50,742 bases of DNA from an uncultured Prevotellaceae bacterium. Lineage in GTDB: Bacteria > Bacteroidota > Bacteroidia > Bacteroidales > Bacteroidaceae. Positions 34,690 through 43,373 of the stretch are shown piece after piece. Every line of letters begins with the position of its first letter. Position 1 is the stretch's first letter. A model generated the notes under the pieces. The model had not been told where the DNA came from, did no database searches, and saw nothing but the letters and a program-made list of their open reading frames with translations. The DNA lies in contig ONCZ01000029.1 in assembly GCA_900316445.1 (NCBI GenBank), positions 1-50,742 of the forward strand. The letters run 5' to 3'. The translations under genes and the position numbers were made by a program.

Positions 34690-37107
34690 ATGATCAAGAG
34701 AATTATCTGTGGAATCTGTGTCATCTGTGGCTCTTTGGCTGCAGAGGCGCAGATTCAGACGAATGCGGGGGTGCAGTACCTGCAGTGTATGCCGAAGGAT
34801 ATGTCGACGGACTTCAGTGATCTGTCGAACACGTATTTCCTGGCCGACTCCGTGGTGAGTTTCGATGACAAGAAAGGCGAGGGACTGGTGCAGTGGAAAC
34901 GGTACAGGATGAGTCCGAGGCAGGCGTTTAATCTGAATGGGTACTGGCCTGTGAGGATGCAGATGCTGGACTTTCCGGATGCAGCGTATGAGAATGATCC
35001 GAATCTGAAGATCAAGATTGAATGGATTTCGCCCAGGACGGCGAGAATCAGGATGATTACCACACCCGTAGAGCCGAAATGCGACGATCTGGACGATCCG
35101 ATGTTTTGTGATAGATTCAAGGCGCAGCTTTCCCCTCCTAAGTTAGGAGGGGTTAGGGGTGGTCTGAACAAGGGAATATCTGGCTCTTCTTCAGACCACC
35201 CCACCCATACGGGCACCCCTCCTAACTTAGGAGGGGAAATAAATACCTATGGCGCAGCTGTCGTGTTTAAGACGAAGTATGGGAGTATTGAGATCCAGAA
35301 GTATCCGTTCCGCATTGTCATCAAGGATGCGAAGGGGAAGATCCTGACGCAGACGAGGCATATCATCGACAATGACTCGACGCAGATCAAACTGTTGCCG
35401 TTCTCGTTTATCAAGCGAGGCTCAGATAATTCGCGGAGCATCAACCCCGTGTTCTCATTAGCGCCGGGTGAGAGAATCTACGGCTGTGGCGAGTCGTTCA
35501 CCTCTTTAAATAAAGTAGGGCAGAAGGTGCATCTGAGTGTCACCGACCCCCAGGGCCCGGAGAGCGACGGCCAGTATAAGCCTGTGCCTTTCTACTTCTC
35601 CAATCGTGGCTATGGCATCTTTATGCACACCTCGGCTCCCGTGACCTGCGACTTCGGCGTCTCTTACATCGGTGCCCAGCGCCTGTTTATGGCCGACGAG
35701 CAGATGGACTTCTTCGTGTTCTTCGGAGAGCCGAAGGATATCCTCGACGAATATACCAACATCACGGGCAAGAGTCCGATGATGCCCCTTTGGAGCTTCG
35801 GCACGTGGATGAGCCGTATCACCTACTTCTCGCAGCAGGAGGGACTGGAGATTGCCCGTCAACTGCGGGCTCATAAGATCCCCTCGGACGTGATCCACTT
35901 TGATACGGGCTGGTTCGGTGTCGACTGGCAGTGCGACTACCAGTTTGCGAAGGACCGTTTCGAGGATCCCGTGAAGATGCTGAAGCAGTTGGCGAAGGAC
36001 GGCTTCCACACCTGTCTGTGGCAGTTGCCTTATTTCACCCCGAAAAACCGTTTCTTCCCCGAGATCATCGAGAAGGGTCTGCACGTGACGAACGCCACGG
36101 GTGGTATGCCTTATGAGGATGCCGTGCTCGACTTCTCGAACCCCGAAACCGTCAGCTGGTATCTGGAGAAGATCACGGGCCTGTTGAAGCAGGGCGTCTC
36201 GACCATCAAGTGCGACTTTGGCGAGGCAGCACCCTACAACGGCTTCTACCACAGCGGCAAGGGTGGTCTCTATGAGCACAACCTCTATCCCCTGCGCTAT
36301 AACAAGGCCCTCTGGGAGGCTGTCGAGAAGCAGTATCCCGGCGAGGGTATCATCTGGGCACGTTCTGCCTGGGCTGGTTCCCAGCGCTATGCCCTGCACT
36401 GGGGCGGCGATGCAGCGACGAACAATATAGGTATGTTGGGTGACCTGCGTGGCGGTCTGAGTTTCGGACTGAGCGGCTTCTCGTTCTGGAGTCACGATAT
36501 GGGTGGTTTCGTGACGGCCTCGCCGGAGGATATCTACCGTCGTTGGCTGCCCTTCGGATTCCTGAGCAGTCACACCAGAGCACACGGTGCACCTCCCACG
36601 GAACCGTGGCTCATCTCGGAGTCGTTCACCGATGCCTTCCGTGCCTGTGCAGAGATGAAATACAAGCTGATGCCTTATGTCTATGCCCAGGCGAAGGACT
36701 GTTCGGAGCGTGGTCTGCCGATGGTGCGTGCCTTGCTTGTGGAGTTCCCTGAAGATCCAGGTGCTTGGCTGGTGGAGGATGAATATATGTTCGGCTCGCA
36801 GATGCTTGTGGCACCGTTGATGGAGTCGGGCAACAGCCGCACGGTGTATCTGCCGAGGGGTAAATGGATTGACTATCAAAACGGGAAGGTCTATGAGGGT
36901 GGCTATCAGACCATTGAGGCCGACAAGATCCCGGCGATTATCCTCGTCCGTGACGGCTCACTGATCGCCCATGCACCCCTCGCACAGCGTACGGATCAGA
37001 TCGACTGGAACGCCGTGGAAATGAAGGCTTACAAGGCTGATGCCCCGAAGTGTACAGGCCTGCTCTTCAAACCCGGTGACGAGAAAATACAGACAATAGA
37101 GTTTTAA
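34690..37107 (+). CDS. GH31 alpha-xylosidase-like enzyme, YicI type, with inserted repeat peptide
   Basis: This 805-residue protein has a signal peptide (about 1-21), a GH31 N-terminal domain, a barrel and C-terminal beta domains. The nucleophile is D509 in IKCDFGE and the acid/base is D574 in HWGGDA, matching the E. coli YicI alpha-xylosidase pattern, as does the QWCDF-like WQCDYQF region. Residues 148-183 (from SPPKLGG to PPNLGGE) are encoded by a 108-bp palindromic element placed between FKAQL and INTYGAAVVF; the frame is maintained. It probably removes alpha-xylose from oligosaccharides. It lies 21 bp after GH2 in the same operon. Confidence 0.92.
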   Translation: MIKRIICGICVICGSLAAEAQIQTNAGVQYLQCMPKDMSTDFSDLSNTYFLADSVVSFDDKKGEGLVQWKRYRMSPRQAFNLNGYWPVRMQMLDFPDAAYENDPNLKIKIEWISPRTARIRMITTPVEPKCDDLDDPMFCDRFKAQLSPPKLGGVRGGLNKGISGSSSDHPTHTGTPPNLGGEINTYGAAVVFKTKYGSIEIQKYPFRIVIKDAKGKILTQTRHIIDNDSTQIKLLPFSFIKRGSDNSRSINPVFSLAPGERIYGCGESFTSLNKVGQKVHLSVTDPQGPESDGQYKPVPFYFSNRGYGIFMHTSAPVTCDFGVSYIGAQRLFMADEQMDFFVFFGEPKDILDEYTNITGKSPMMPLWSFGTWMSRITYFSQQEGLEIARQLRAHKIPSDVIHFDTGWFGVDWQCDYQFAKDRFEDPVKMLKQLAKDGFHTCLWQLPYFTPKNRFFPEIIEKGLHVTNATGGMPYEDAVLDFSNPETVSWYLEKITGLLKQGVSTIKCDFGEAAPYNGFYHSGKGGLYEHNLYPLRYNKALWEAVEKQYPGEGIIWARSAWAGSQRYALHWGGDAATNNIGMLGDLRGGLSFGLSGFSFWSHDMGGFVTASPEDIYRRWLPFGFLSSHTRAHGAPPTEPWLISESFTDAFRACAEMKYKLMPYVYAQAKDCSERGLPMVRALLVEFPEDPGAWLVEDEYMFGSQMLVAPLMESGNSRTVYLPRGKWIDYQNGKVYEGGYQTIEADKIPAIILVRDGSLIAHAPLAQRTDQIDWNAVEMKAYKADAPKCTGLLFKPGDEKIQTIEF
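35131..35238. repeat. Complete 108-bp family-1 element inside the YicI-like GH31 gene
   Basis: It starts TCCCCTCCTAAGTTAGGAGG and continues with GGGGTGGTCTGAAC, about 26 bp of unique spacer, TTCAGACCACCCC, then CCCATACGGG and CCTCCTAACTTAGGAGG plus GGAA. Both ends are palindromes and the two halves are inverted copies. The length is exactly 36 codons and it starts on a codon boundary. Confidence 0.85.
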
Positions 37108-37143
37108 GACAACGAATTTCACGAATTACACGAATTTATCAAT

Positions 37144-38094
37144 ATGGTTTATAACGAGATTGGAAAGACAGGGATGCGGGTGTCGAACCTGAGTTTCGGC
37201 GCATCGTCGCTGGGCGGTGTGTTCCACGGCATCCGTGAGGAAGAAGGCATCCGTGCCGTGCATACGGCCGTGGACAACGGCATCAACTTCATCGACGTGT
37301 CGCCTTACTACGGCCATATGAAGGCCGAGACCGTCCTGGGCAAGGCCCTCAAGGAGATTCCGCGCGACAAGTATTATCTCTCCACGAAGGTGGGACGCTA
37401 CGGCAAGGACGGCGTGAACATCTGGGACTACAGTGCCAAGCGCACCCTGGAGAGCGTCTATGAGAGTATGGAACGTCTGAACGTGGACTACATCGACCTG
37501 ATCAACGTCCACGACATCGAGTTCCAGTCGCGGATGGAGGGTGGCCTGCAGAAGATTGTCGACGAGACGCTGCCCGTGTTGGTGCAGTTGAAGAAGGAGG
37601 GCGTCGTCCGTCACGTGGGTATCACGGACCTGCAGCCCGAGAACCTGAAGTGGGTGATCGAACACTGCGACGAGGGCACGGTGGAGAGTGTGCTCTGCTT
37701 CTGCCACTACTGTCTGAACGACACGCTGCTGGTGGACTATCTTGGTTTCTTCGAACAGCATAGGGTGGGGGTGATCAATGCCTCGCCGCTGTCGATGGGA
37801 CTGCTCTCGCAGCGTGGCGCCCCAGACTGGCATCCGGCCTCCCGTGACCTGAAGATGGCTTGTGCCAAGGCGGCCGCCTACTGTCAGACTCGGGGGTATG
37901 AGATCGAGAAGTTGGCTATGCAGTTCTCTACGAGTATGAATCCCCGCATCGCCACGACGCTCTTCAGCAGCGCCAATCCTGCGAATGTCCTCAAGAACAT
38001 CGCCTACGTCAATGACCCCCTCGACGAATCCCTCGTCACCGAGGTCCAGCATATCATCGGCGACCAGATGTTCGTCCGCTGGAAGAATACTTGA
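37144..38094 (+). CDS. Aldo/keto reductase, L-galactose (L-fucose) dehydrogenase-like
   Basis: This 316-residue cytoplasmic enzyme has the AKR catalytic tetrad D51, Y56, K82 and H123. Many stretches match plant L-galactose dehydrogenase: GFGASPLG-like SFGASSLGG, INFIDVSPYYG, VHDIEF, HYCLND, INASPLSMGLL and PDWHPAS. It probably oxidises L-galactose or the closely related L-fucose to a lactone with NAD(P). The FucP-like permease directly downstream supports this. A CGAATTTCACGAATTACACG repeat tract fills the 36-bp gap after GH31. Confidence 0.85.
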   Translation: MVYNEIGKTGMRVSNLSFGASSLGGVFHGIREEEGIRAVHTAVDNGINFIDVSPYYGHMKAETVLGKALKEIPRDKYYLSTKVGRYGKDGVNIWDYSAKRTLESVYESMERLNVDYIDLINVHDIEFQSRMEGGLQKIVDETLPVLVQLKKEGVVRHVGITDLQPENLKWVIEHCDEGTVESVLCFCHYCLNDTLLVDYLGFFEQHRVGVINASPLSMGLLSQRGAPDWHPASRDLKMACAKAAAYCQTRGYEIEKLAMQFSTSMNPRIATTLFSSANPANVLKNIAYVNDPLDESLVTEVQHIIGDQMFVRWKNT

Positions 38095-38106
38095 ATTTAA
38101 GATAAC

Positions 38107-38167
38107 GACCACGAATTACACTAATTAAACTAATTCATAATTCGTGAAATTCGTGTAATTCGTGGTC
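38107..38167. repeat. Inverted repeat between reductase and permease
   Basis: GACCACGAATTACAC (38107-38121) pairs perfectly with 38153-38167. The interior contains further degenerate AATTCGTG and CTAATTAAA units. It is the same style as the outer arms of the nested elements and lies in the leader of the permease gene. Confidence 0.75.
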
Positions 38168-38185
38168 AAAAAAGAATGTAAGTAA

Positions 38186-39448
38186 ATGAAAAAGTATCTT
38201 GTCCCTTTCATTCTTGTGACGTTCTGCTTTGCCCTGTGGGGTTTTGCCAACGATGTCACGAATCCGATGGTGAAGGCCTTCTCGAAGATCTTCCGCATGA
38301 GCGTCACCGAGGGCGCACTCGTACAGGTGGCCTTCTATGGCGGCTATTTCGCTATGGCCTTCCCTGCTGCCCTGTTCATCCGTAAGTACAGCTACAAGGC
38401 TGGTGTGCTTATGGGCCTCGGACTCTATGCCACGGGTGCCCTGCTGTTCTTCCCCTCGAAGGCCATCGGCATCTACGGTTGTTTCCTCATCGCCTACTTC
38501 ATTATGACCTGTGGTCTGTCGTTTCTCGAGACCTCCTGCAACCCCTATATCCTCTCGATGGGTGAGCCGGAGACTGCCACACGCCGCCTGAACCTTGCCC
38601 AGTGCTTCAACCCCTGCGGTTCGATCATCGGTATGTTCGTGGCGATGAACTTCATCCAGGCGAAGCTCAATCCCCTGAGCAGCGACGAACGGGCCCTGTT
38701 GAGCGATGCCGACTTCGAAGCGGTGAAGAATGCCGACCTCGACGTGCTCATCTCCCCCTATCTCGCCATCGGAGCAGTCATCGTGGTGATGTTCCTCATC
38801 ATCCTCTTCACGAAGATGCCGAAGAACGCAGACCAGAGCCACGACATCCACATCATGACCACCCTGCGCCGTCTTGTCACCCTGAAGCGCTATCGTGAGG
38901 GTGTCATTGCACAGTTCTTCTATGTGGGTGCCCAGATTATGTGCTGGACGTTCATTATCCAATATGGTACGCGTGTGTTCATGGCTGAGGGCATGGAGGA
39001 ACAGGCGGCAGAGGTGTTGTCTCAGCGTTTCAACATCTATGCGATGATTTTCTTCATCTGTTCCCGCTTCATCGCCACCTTCTTGATGCGGTGGATCTCA
39101 CCTGCCCGTCTGCTGACGATCTTCGGCATCCTGGCGATGGTGTTCACCACGGGCGTCATCCTGTCTCACGACCGTACGGGTGTCTATTGTCTCGTGTGTG
39201 TCAGTGGCTGTATGTCGCTGATGTTCCCCACCATCTACGGCATTGCCCTCGACGGCTTGGGCGACGATGCGAAGTTCGGTGCAGCCGGTCTGATTATGGC
39301 TATCCTCGGCGGTTCGGTATTGCCTCCGTTGCAGGCGATGTTCATCGATGCCGGTATGACCAACTTCTCGTTCATCCTGCCCTTCGTCTGCTTTCTCGTC
39401 GTCACGATTTACGGCTACCGCATCACGAGAGCGTTTAAGAATATTTAG
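38186..39448 (+). CDS. MFS sugar permease, L-fucose:H+ symporter-like
   Basis: This 420-residue protein has about 12 TM helices and the FucP-family features FALWGFANDVTNPMVKAF near the N-terminus, GLSFLETSCNPYIL, and LAQCFNPCGSIIGMF. It would import L-fucose or a related sugar across the inner membrane. With the reductase upstream it suggests use of L-fucose or L-galactose from plant xyloglucan or pectin side chains. The stop codon lies within the left arm of a nested inverted repeat. Confidence 0.88.
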   Translation: MKKYLVPFILVTFCFALWGFANDVTNPMVKAFSKIFRMSVTEGALVQVAFYGGYFAMAFPAALFIRKYSYKAGVLMGLGLYATGALLFFPSKAIGIYGCFLIAYFIMTCGLSFLETSCNPYILSMGEPETATRRLNLAQCFNPCGSIIGMFVAMNFIQAKLNPLSSDERALLSDADFEAVKNADLDVLISPYLAIGAVIVVMFLIILFTKMPKNADQSHDIHIMTTLRRLVTLKRYREGVIAQFFYVGAQIMCWTFIIQYGTRVFMAEGMEEQAAEVLSQRFNIYAMIFFICSRFIATFLMRWISPARLLTIFGILAMVFTTGVILSHDRTGVYCLVCVSGCMSLMFPTIYGIALDGLGDDAKFGAAGLIMAILGGSVLPPLQAMFIDAGMTNFSFILPFVCFLVVTIYGYRITRAFKNI

Positions 39449-39543
39449 GCACGGATTAACACGGCTTTTAACAAAGACACGGCTTCCTATCCCTGTAGAA
39501 AGCCGTGTCCATATTATATAAGGCCGTGTAATCCGTGCCTAAA
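39444..39543. repeat. Nested inverted repeat between convergent permease and GH5 genes
   Basis: The outer arms (39444-39465 and 39522-39543) match apart from a single-base gap and consist of CACGGATTAACACGG units. The inner arms GACACGGCTT (39476-39485) and AAGCCGTGTC (39500-39509) are perfect. The left arm starts in the permease stop codon and the right arm ends just before the GH5 stop. It probably serves as a two-way terminator. Confidence 0.8.
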
Positions 39544-39547
39544 AACT

Positions 39548-40714
39548 TTACTCTCCCAGTTTCTTTCCCGACATCAGGAGCTCCACCAGCGGATAGTCCT
39601 TGTAGCAGTGGCGCTGCTGGTCCCAGAAACCGAAGTCGGCATCGTAGCACCAGGTGGTCCAGGCGATGTTGAACTCGTCGAACACCGTCAGCACGTCACG
39701 ATACCAGTTGTAGGCCAGCTCGCGGTCCACAGGCTCATACACACCCCACTCGCCACAGAACAGCTGCAGGTCGTACTTTTTGGCGGCCTCGATGGCATCC
39801 TTGAACTGCTCACGGATCTTGTCGATGTTCCAAACCTCCTCGGTGTACGGCTTCAGATCAGCTTTGATGGCTTCAGGCGCAGCATCGTAGTCCTCCTTCG
39901 AAACGAGCACACCGGGATAGTGTACCTTACCCTTGTAGGCAGCACACAGCGGCGACCACCAGGCACCGTAGTGCGTCAGGAGCATCGGGTTGTAGTAGTG
40001 GAACGAGAGGATGATGTTCTTGTCGCCCTCGGGCACCTTCAGGTACTTCATCGTCTCGTGGCCTTGCCACATATTCGAGCCGACGACGAGTGTACGCTGA
40101 GGCTCCAGTTCGCGCAGGGCCTTGTGTACCTTGGCTACCAACTGGTTCCACATCTCGTGCTCAGGGGCTACGGGCTCGTTCATAAATTCGTAGGCTACCC
40201 AGTCGTTGCTGCGGTCCTTCAGGAACTCGGAGAGCTGGCGCCACAGGTTCAGCAGTCCCTCCTGAGCCTCCTCGGAGGTGAACAGCGTATTGGCGGCTTG
40301 GTCAGCCTCGTTCACAGCATTGAAATAGTGGGCGCGGATGATGTGCAGATCGACGATGGCGCGCAGGTTGTGCTTCTTCGACCAGTCGAGGGCGTTGTTC
40401 AGCAGATCCCACGCCTCGGGCAGCTTCTGTCCCTGCTCATCCCAGAACTGCACCTCGTCGATGGGGATGCGCACGAAGTCGAAGCCCAGCTCCTCCAGAC
40501 GGGCGAAGTCATCCTCCTGGATGTGCAGCCTGCGGGCCTCGCCGCGCTGTTCCGACTGCGACAGCCAGTGGCTGATGTTCGTACCGCGCTTGATGCGGAA
40601 GTTATTGACTTGTCCTGACTGATCCTGAGCCTCGTTTTGGCCCTTGTTCTGACAAGACGTGAATGCAAACACTGCCGCAATCATCACGGCGAGAGTGAAC
40701 AGATTCTTTCTCAT
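39548..40714 (-). CDS. GH5 endoglucanase-like lipoprotein
   Basis: This 388-residue protein has a lipoprotein signal with C21 in FAFTSC, a short Q/N-rich linker and a GH5 barrel. The acid/base is E180 in EFMNEP and the nucleophile is E322 in FCGEWG. Other GH5 features are RIPIDE, VDLHIIRAHYF and SFHYYNP. It would cut beta-1,4-glucan or xyloglucan backbones at the cell surface. It lacks the N-terminal BACON domain of the B. ovatus xyloglucanase. It is divergent from GH9. Confidence 0.9.
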   Translation of the reverse strand: MRKNLFTLAVMIAAVFAFTSCQNKGQNEAQDQSGQVNNFRIKRGTNISHWLSQSEQRGEARRLHIQEDDFARLEELGFDFVRIPIDEVQFWDEQGQKLPEAWDLLNNALDWSKKHNLRAIVDLHIIRAHYFNAVNEADQAANTLFTSEEAQEGLLNLWRQLSEFLKDRSNDWVAYEFMNEPVAPEHEMWNQLVAKVHKALRELEPQRTLVVGSNMWQGHETMKYLKVPEGDKNIILSFHYYNPMLLTHYGAWWSPLCAAYKGKVHYPGVLVSKEDYDAAPEAIKADLKPYTEEVWNIDKIREQFKDAIEAAKKYDLQLFCGEWGVYEPVDRELAYNWYRDVLTVFDEFNIAWTTWCYDADFGFWDQQRHCYKDYPLVELLMSGKKLGE

Positions 40715-40743
40715 TTTTTCTAGCTTTTAGTTACAAACTGCTG

Positions 40744-40751
40744 CAAATATA
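40744..40751 (-). promoter_or_regulatory. -7 box for GH5
   Basis: The minus strand reads TATATTTG, matching TAnnTTTG, 30 bp before the GH5 ATG. The -33 region is covered by a repeat arm and has no clear TTTG. Confidence 0.4.
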
Positions 40752-40758
40752 ATAAATA

Positions 40759-40858
40759 AACCGCAGATTTCGCAGATTATACAGATTTTTTCAGTCTTAT
40801 TTGTGAAATATGTGGATTATTTAAGATTTTTCGACCGTAATCTGCGTAATCTATGGTT
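40759..40858. repeat. Inverted repeat between divergent GH5 and GH9 promoters
   Basis: AACCGCAGATTTCGCAGATTA (from 40759) and its imperfect inverted copy ending at 40858 (CGTAATCTGCGTAATCTATG) flank AT-rich sequence. The arms overlap the expected -33 regions of both promoters. Confidence 0.6.
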
Positions 40859-40866
40859 ATTTTTTG

Positions 40867-40874
40867 TAACTTTG
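40867..40874 (+). promoter_or_regulatory. -7 box for GH9
   Basis: TAACTTTG lies 28 bp before the GH9 ATG at 40903. The -33 element is not convincing. Confidence 0.45.
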
Positions 40875-40902
40875 TGCCGAAATTACCTAATCAACAGCAA
40901 TT

Positions 40903-43311
40903 ATGAACAAAAACAGACTAACCCTTGTGCTGGCGGCGCTGCTCCTGTTCGCCTCACTCCCCGTTATGGCCACCAAGGTCATCGGCCTCCGTGTCATCGA
41001 CAAAGACTACCTTATGCTGCACTTCCGCGACGGTGAGGTACACTACCGTGACAACGGAACAGGCCCCAGCGCCTATCTCGGCCACTCCTTCTCTGAGGGC
41101 GACGACACGCTGCTCGTCTTTGGCGAACGGCTCAAGACCGCTGAGGCACAGAAGGCCGACATCTGGCGCATCACCTCCAAAGACGACAGGAACTTCTCCG
41201 TCAAGCCCCTCAACGTCTGGCGCAAGTCGAAGCCGATGAACACCGACCATACCCTCACCAGCGAATGTGACCACTGGCTCTTCTTCCAGTTGCCACAGTC
41301 TATGCGGCAGGGCTGCACCTACACCGTCAACATCCCCGACGGCATCGGTGCCGACGACTGTGACACCGCCAGCGTCTGCTACGACGTCTGGAACACCCCC
41401 TCCGAGGCCGTCCACGTCAACATCATCGGCTATATGCCCTCCGAGGAACTGCATGCCGCCGACCTCTACCAGTGGCTCGGCGACGGTGGTCAGCGCGACT
41501 ACTCCTCGTGGGTCGGTCGTAAGGTCTGGCTCTATAATGTCAACACGAAGAAGAAGCAGAGTGCCGGTGTGGTGAAGTTCTGGAAGAAAGCTGCCGATGC
41601 CGATCAGGAGGCAGGCAAGAAAAACCTCGTCGGCACCGATGTGTGGAATGCCGACTTCAGTGGCGCTGTCCCCGGCCGCTACCGTCTCGTCGTCGAGGAT
41701 GTAGGCTGTTCGATGGACTTTGACATCGCCTCTGATGTCTATTACCAGCCCTTCCGCTATGCCGTGCGCGGCTACTACTATATGCGCCTTGGCGAGCCCA
41801 AGGATCCCGACCACGTGTGGCCCGTGCCCCGTCAGCCACAGTTCATCCCCGAGACCGATCCCAAGGGCCTCACCGTCTATAAGACCGACTTCCACCCCTT
41901 CATGAAGGAATGGACCGACCTGCATACCGACGTGTGGGACGAGCCCCACTTCAAGCCCGCTATGGCTTCCCGCTTCTGGCAGTACCGGCTGCCCGGCAAC
42001 CCCGTCAATGTTGACGTGCGCGGCGGTCACTCCGATGCCTTCGACTGGGACCGTCATATCGCCCACGTCAGCAACATCTACGACATGCTGCTGCCCTACA
42101 TCCTTTCCGGCGGCCGACTCTCCGACGACAACCTCGGCATCCGTGAGAGCGGCAACGGCATCCCCGACATCATCGACGAGGCCCGCAACGAGGTGGACTT
42201 CTTCCTCTCCATCCGCGACGGTGAGGGCTACTCCCAGGGTGTCACCAACCCCGACCTCAACTGGACTGTTATGTATCAGGCCGGTTGCACCACGATGGCC
42301 GCCTGGGCCAATGCCGCCAACTGCGCCATCACCGCCGAGGCCTTCCGTCTGATGCAAAACGGCAAGTGGAAGATCGACAACACGGCCGATTCGCTCAAGC
42401 GCTACTACACCGCCGAGGCCATCAAGGCCTTCCGCTATGCCGACAAACAGGGATGGACGCAGCTCGACGACCTGCAGGACATTGGCTCGATGCAGATGCG
42501 CGGCCGCGACTTCCGTCAGATGGCCGCCGCCTTCCTCTACAACGTCACCGGCGACACTGAGTGGGAGAACATCTTTGCTCAGGAGTCGGAGATCAAGGGT
42601 CCCGAGTCGCCCGTCTTCAGCAAGCGCGACCACGGCTTCTTCGGTGTCGGCGTCATGCATGCCGAGAACCAGGACATCGTGCCCTACTGCCAGATCTGGT
42701 CCGCAGCAGCCTATCTCACCTGTCCCCAGCCGCGCCATTATGCCGAGCTCTATAACAACCTCAAGTCGGGCGTCTATAGCCAGGCCGAAGACTATAACAT
42801 CTCCCATATGGCCCAGCGCCCCTCGCGCCGCAGCGCCAACGACAGCCGCTGGCAGGTGTCTCAGAACCTCCAGCTCGTTATGCTCGCCCATTACATCGCC
42901 GACAAGTCCCGCAAGCGCCAGCTGGAGCACGTTATGCTCACGGAGGCTAGCTGGAGCCTCGGCCGTAACCCCGGCAACATCGTCGAGATGACCGGTCTCG
43001 GACAGCGTCATATCACCGACTGCTACACCACCGGCCGCAACGACGGCGATCCCGAGTGCCATCCCGGACAGACGCCCTTCAACGGCACCGAGACCTGGTC
43101 GCCCGGACACAACGGCGGCGACGCCCGCGTCATCCTGAAGTACTGCTATCCCGAATGGACGGTCGAGAACGGCGTCCAGACCACCACCTGGCCCCGTCAG
43201 GAGTCCTATTTCAACCAGCGTTACTTCTGGGTCAACGGCGAGTTCACGCCCCGTGAGACTATGCGCGGCAAGATGGCCCTCCTCGGCTATCTCTACGCCA
43301 TCCGAAATTAA
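40903..43311 (+). CDS. Secreted GH9 endoglucanase-like enzyme
   Basis: This 802-residue protein has a signal peptide (about 1-24), an N-terminal beta region that includes a cellulase Ig-like domain (NIIGYMPSEELHAADLY onward), and an (alpha/alpha)6 GH9 domain. The GGHSDAFDWDRH stretch holds the paired aspartates of the family. The late WVNGEFTPRETM region is where the catalytic glutamate is expected. It would hydrolyse beta-1,4-glucan. It is clearly richer in C at third codon positions than its neighbours, which also creates a long antisense frame. With GH5, GH31 and GH2 it completes a backbone plus side-chain set. Confidence 0.9.
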   Translation: MNKNRLTLVLAALLLFASLPVMATKVIGLRVIDKDYLMLHFRDGEVHYRDNGTGPSAYLGHSFSEGDDTLLVFGERLKTAEAQKADIWRITSKDDRNFSVKPLNVWRKSKPMNTDHTLTSECDHWLFFQLPQSMRQGCTYTVNIPDGIGADDCDTASVCYDVWNTPSEAVHVNIIGYMPSEELHAADLYQWLGDGGQRDYSSWVGRKVWLYNVNTKKKQSAGVVKFWKKAADADQEAGKKNLVGTDVWNADFSGAVPGRYRLVVEDVGCSMDFDIASDVYYQPFRYAVRGYYYMRLGEPKDPDHVWPVPRQPQFIPETDPKGLTVYKTDFHPFMKEWTDLHTDVWDEPHFKPAMASRFWQYRLPGNPVNVDVRGGHSDAFDWDRHIAHVSNIYDMLLPYILSGGRLSDDNLGIRESGNGIPDIIDEARNEVDFFLSIRDGEGYSQGVTNPDLNWTVMYQAGCTTMAAWANAANCAITAEAFRLMQNGKWKIDNTADSLKRYYTAEAIKAFRYADKQGWTQLDDLQDIGSMQMRGRDFRQMAAAFLYNVTGDTEWENIFAQESEIKGPESPVFSKRDHGFFGVGVMHAENQDIVPYCQIWSAAAYLTCPQPRHYAELYNNLKSGVYSQAEDYNISHMAQRPSRRSANDSRWQVSQNLQLVMLAHYIADKSRKRQLEHVMLTEASWSLGRNPGNIVEMTGLGQRHITDCYTTGRNDGDPECHPGQTPFNGTETWSPGHNGGDARVILKYCYPEWTVENGVQTTTWPRQESYFNQRYFWVNGEFTPRETMRGKMALLGYLYAIRN

Positions 43312-43338
43312 CAAACTTACAACCTTACAAACTAACAA

Positions 43339-43373
43339 CCTCACAAAGGGTCAGACCCTCTGTGAGGTTTTTT
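43339..43373 (+). terminator. Rho-independent terminator after GH9
   Basis: CCTCACA (43339-43345) and AGGGT (43347-43351) pair with ACCCT (43355-43359) and TGTGAGG (43361-43367) around CAG, followed by six T. The hairpin resembles the palindrome inserted in GH97 at 1730-1748. Confidence 0.9.

Noticed and set aside
35506-36879. Minus-strand frame of 457 codons opposite the YicI-like GH31
   Set aside because: The plus strand carries GH31 catalytic motifs throughout; the antisense translation shows none.
37126-38112. Minus-strand frame of 328 codons opposite the aldo/keto reductase
   Set aside because: The plus strand has the full AKR tetrad; the antisense product is a codon-bias shadow.
40954-43344. 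Minus-strand frame of 796 codons opposite GH9
   Set aside because: It is the shadow of a strongly C-biased gene; the protein is low-complexity in G, V, L and H with no family likeness, while the plus strand encodes a clear GH9.
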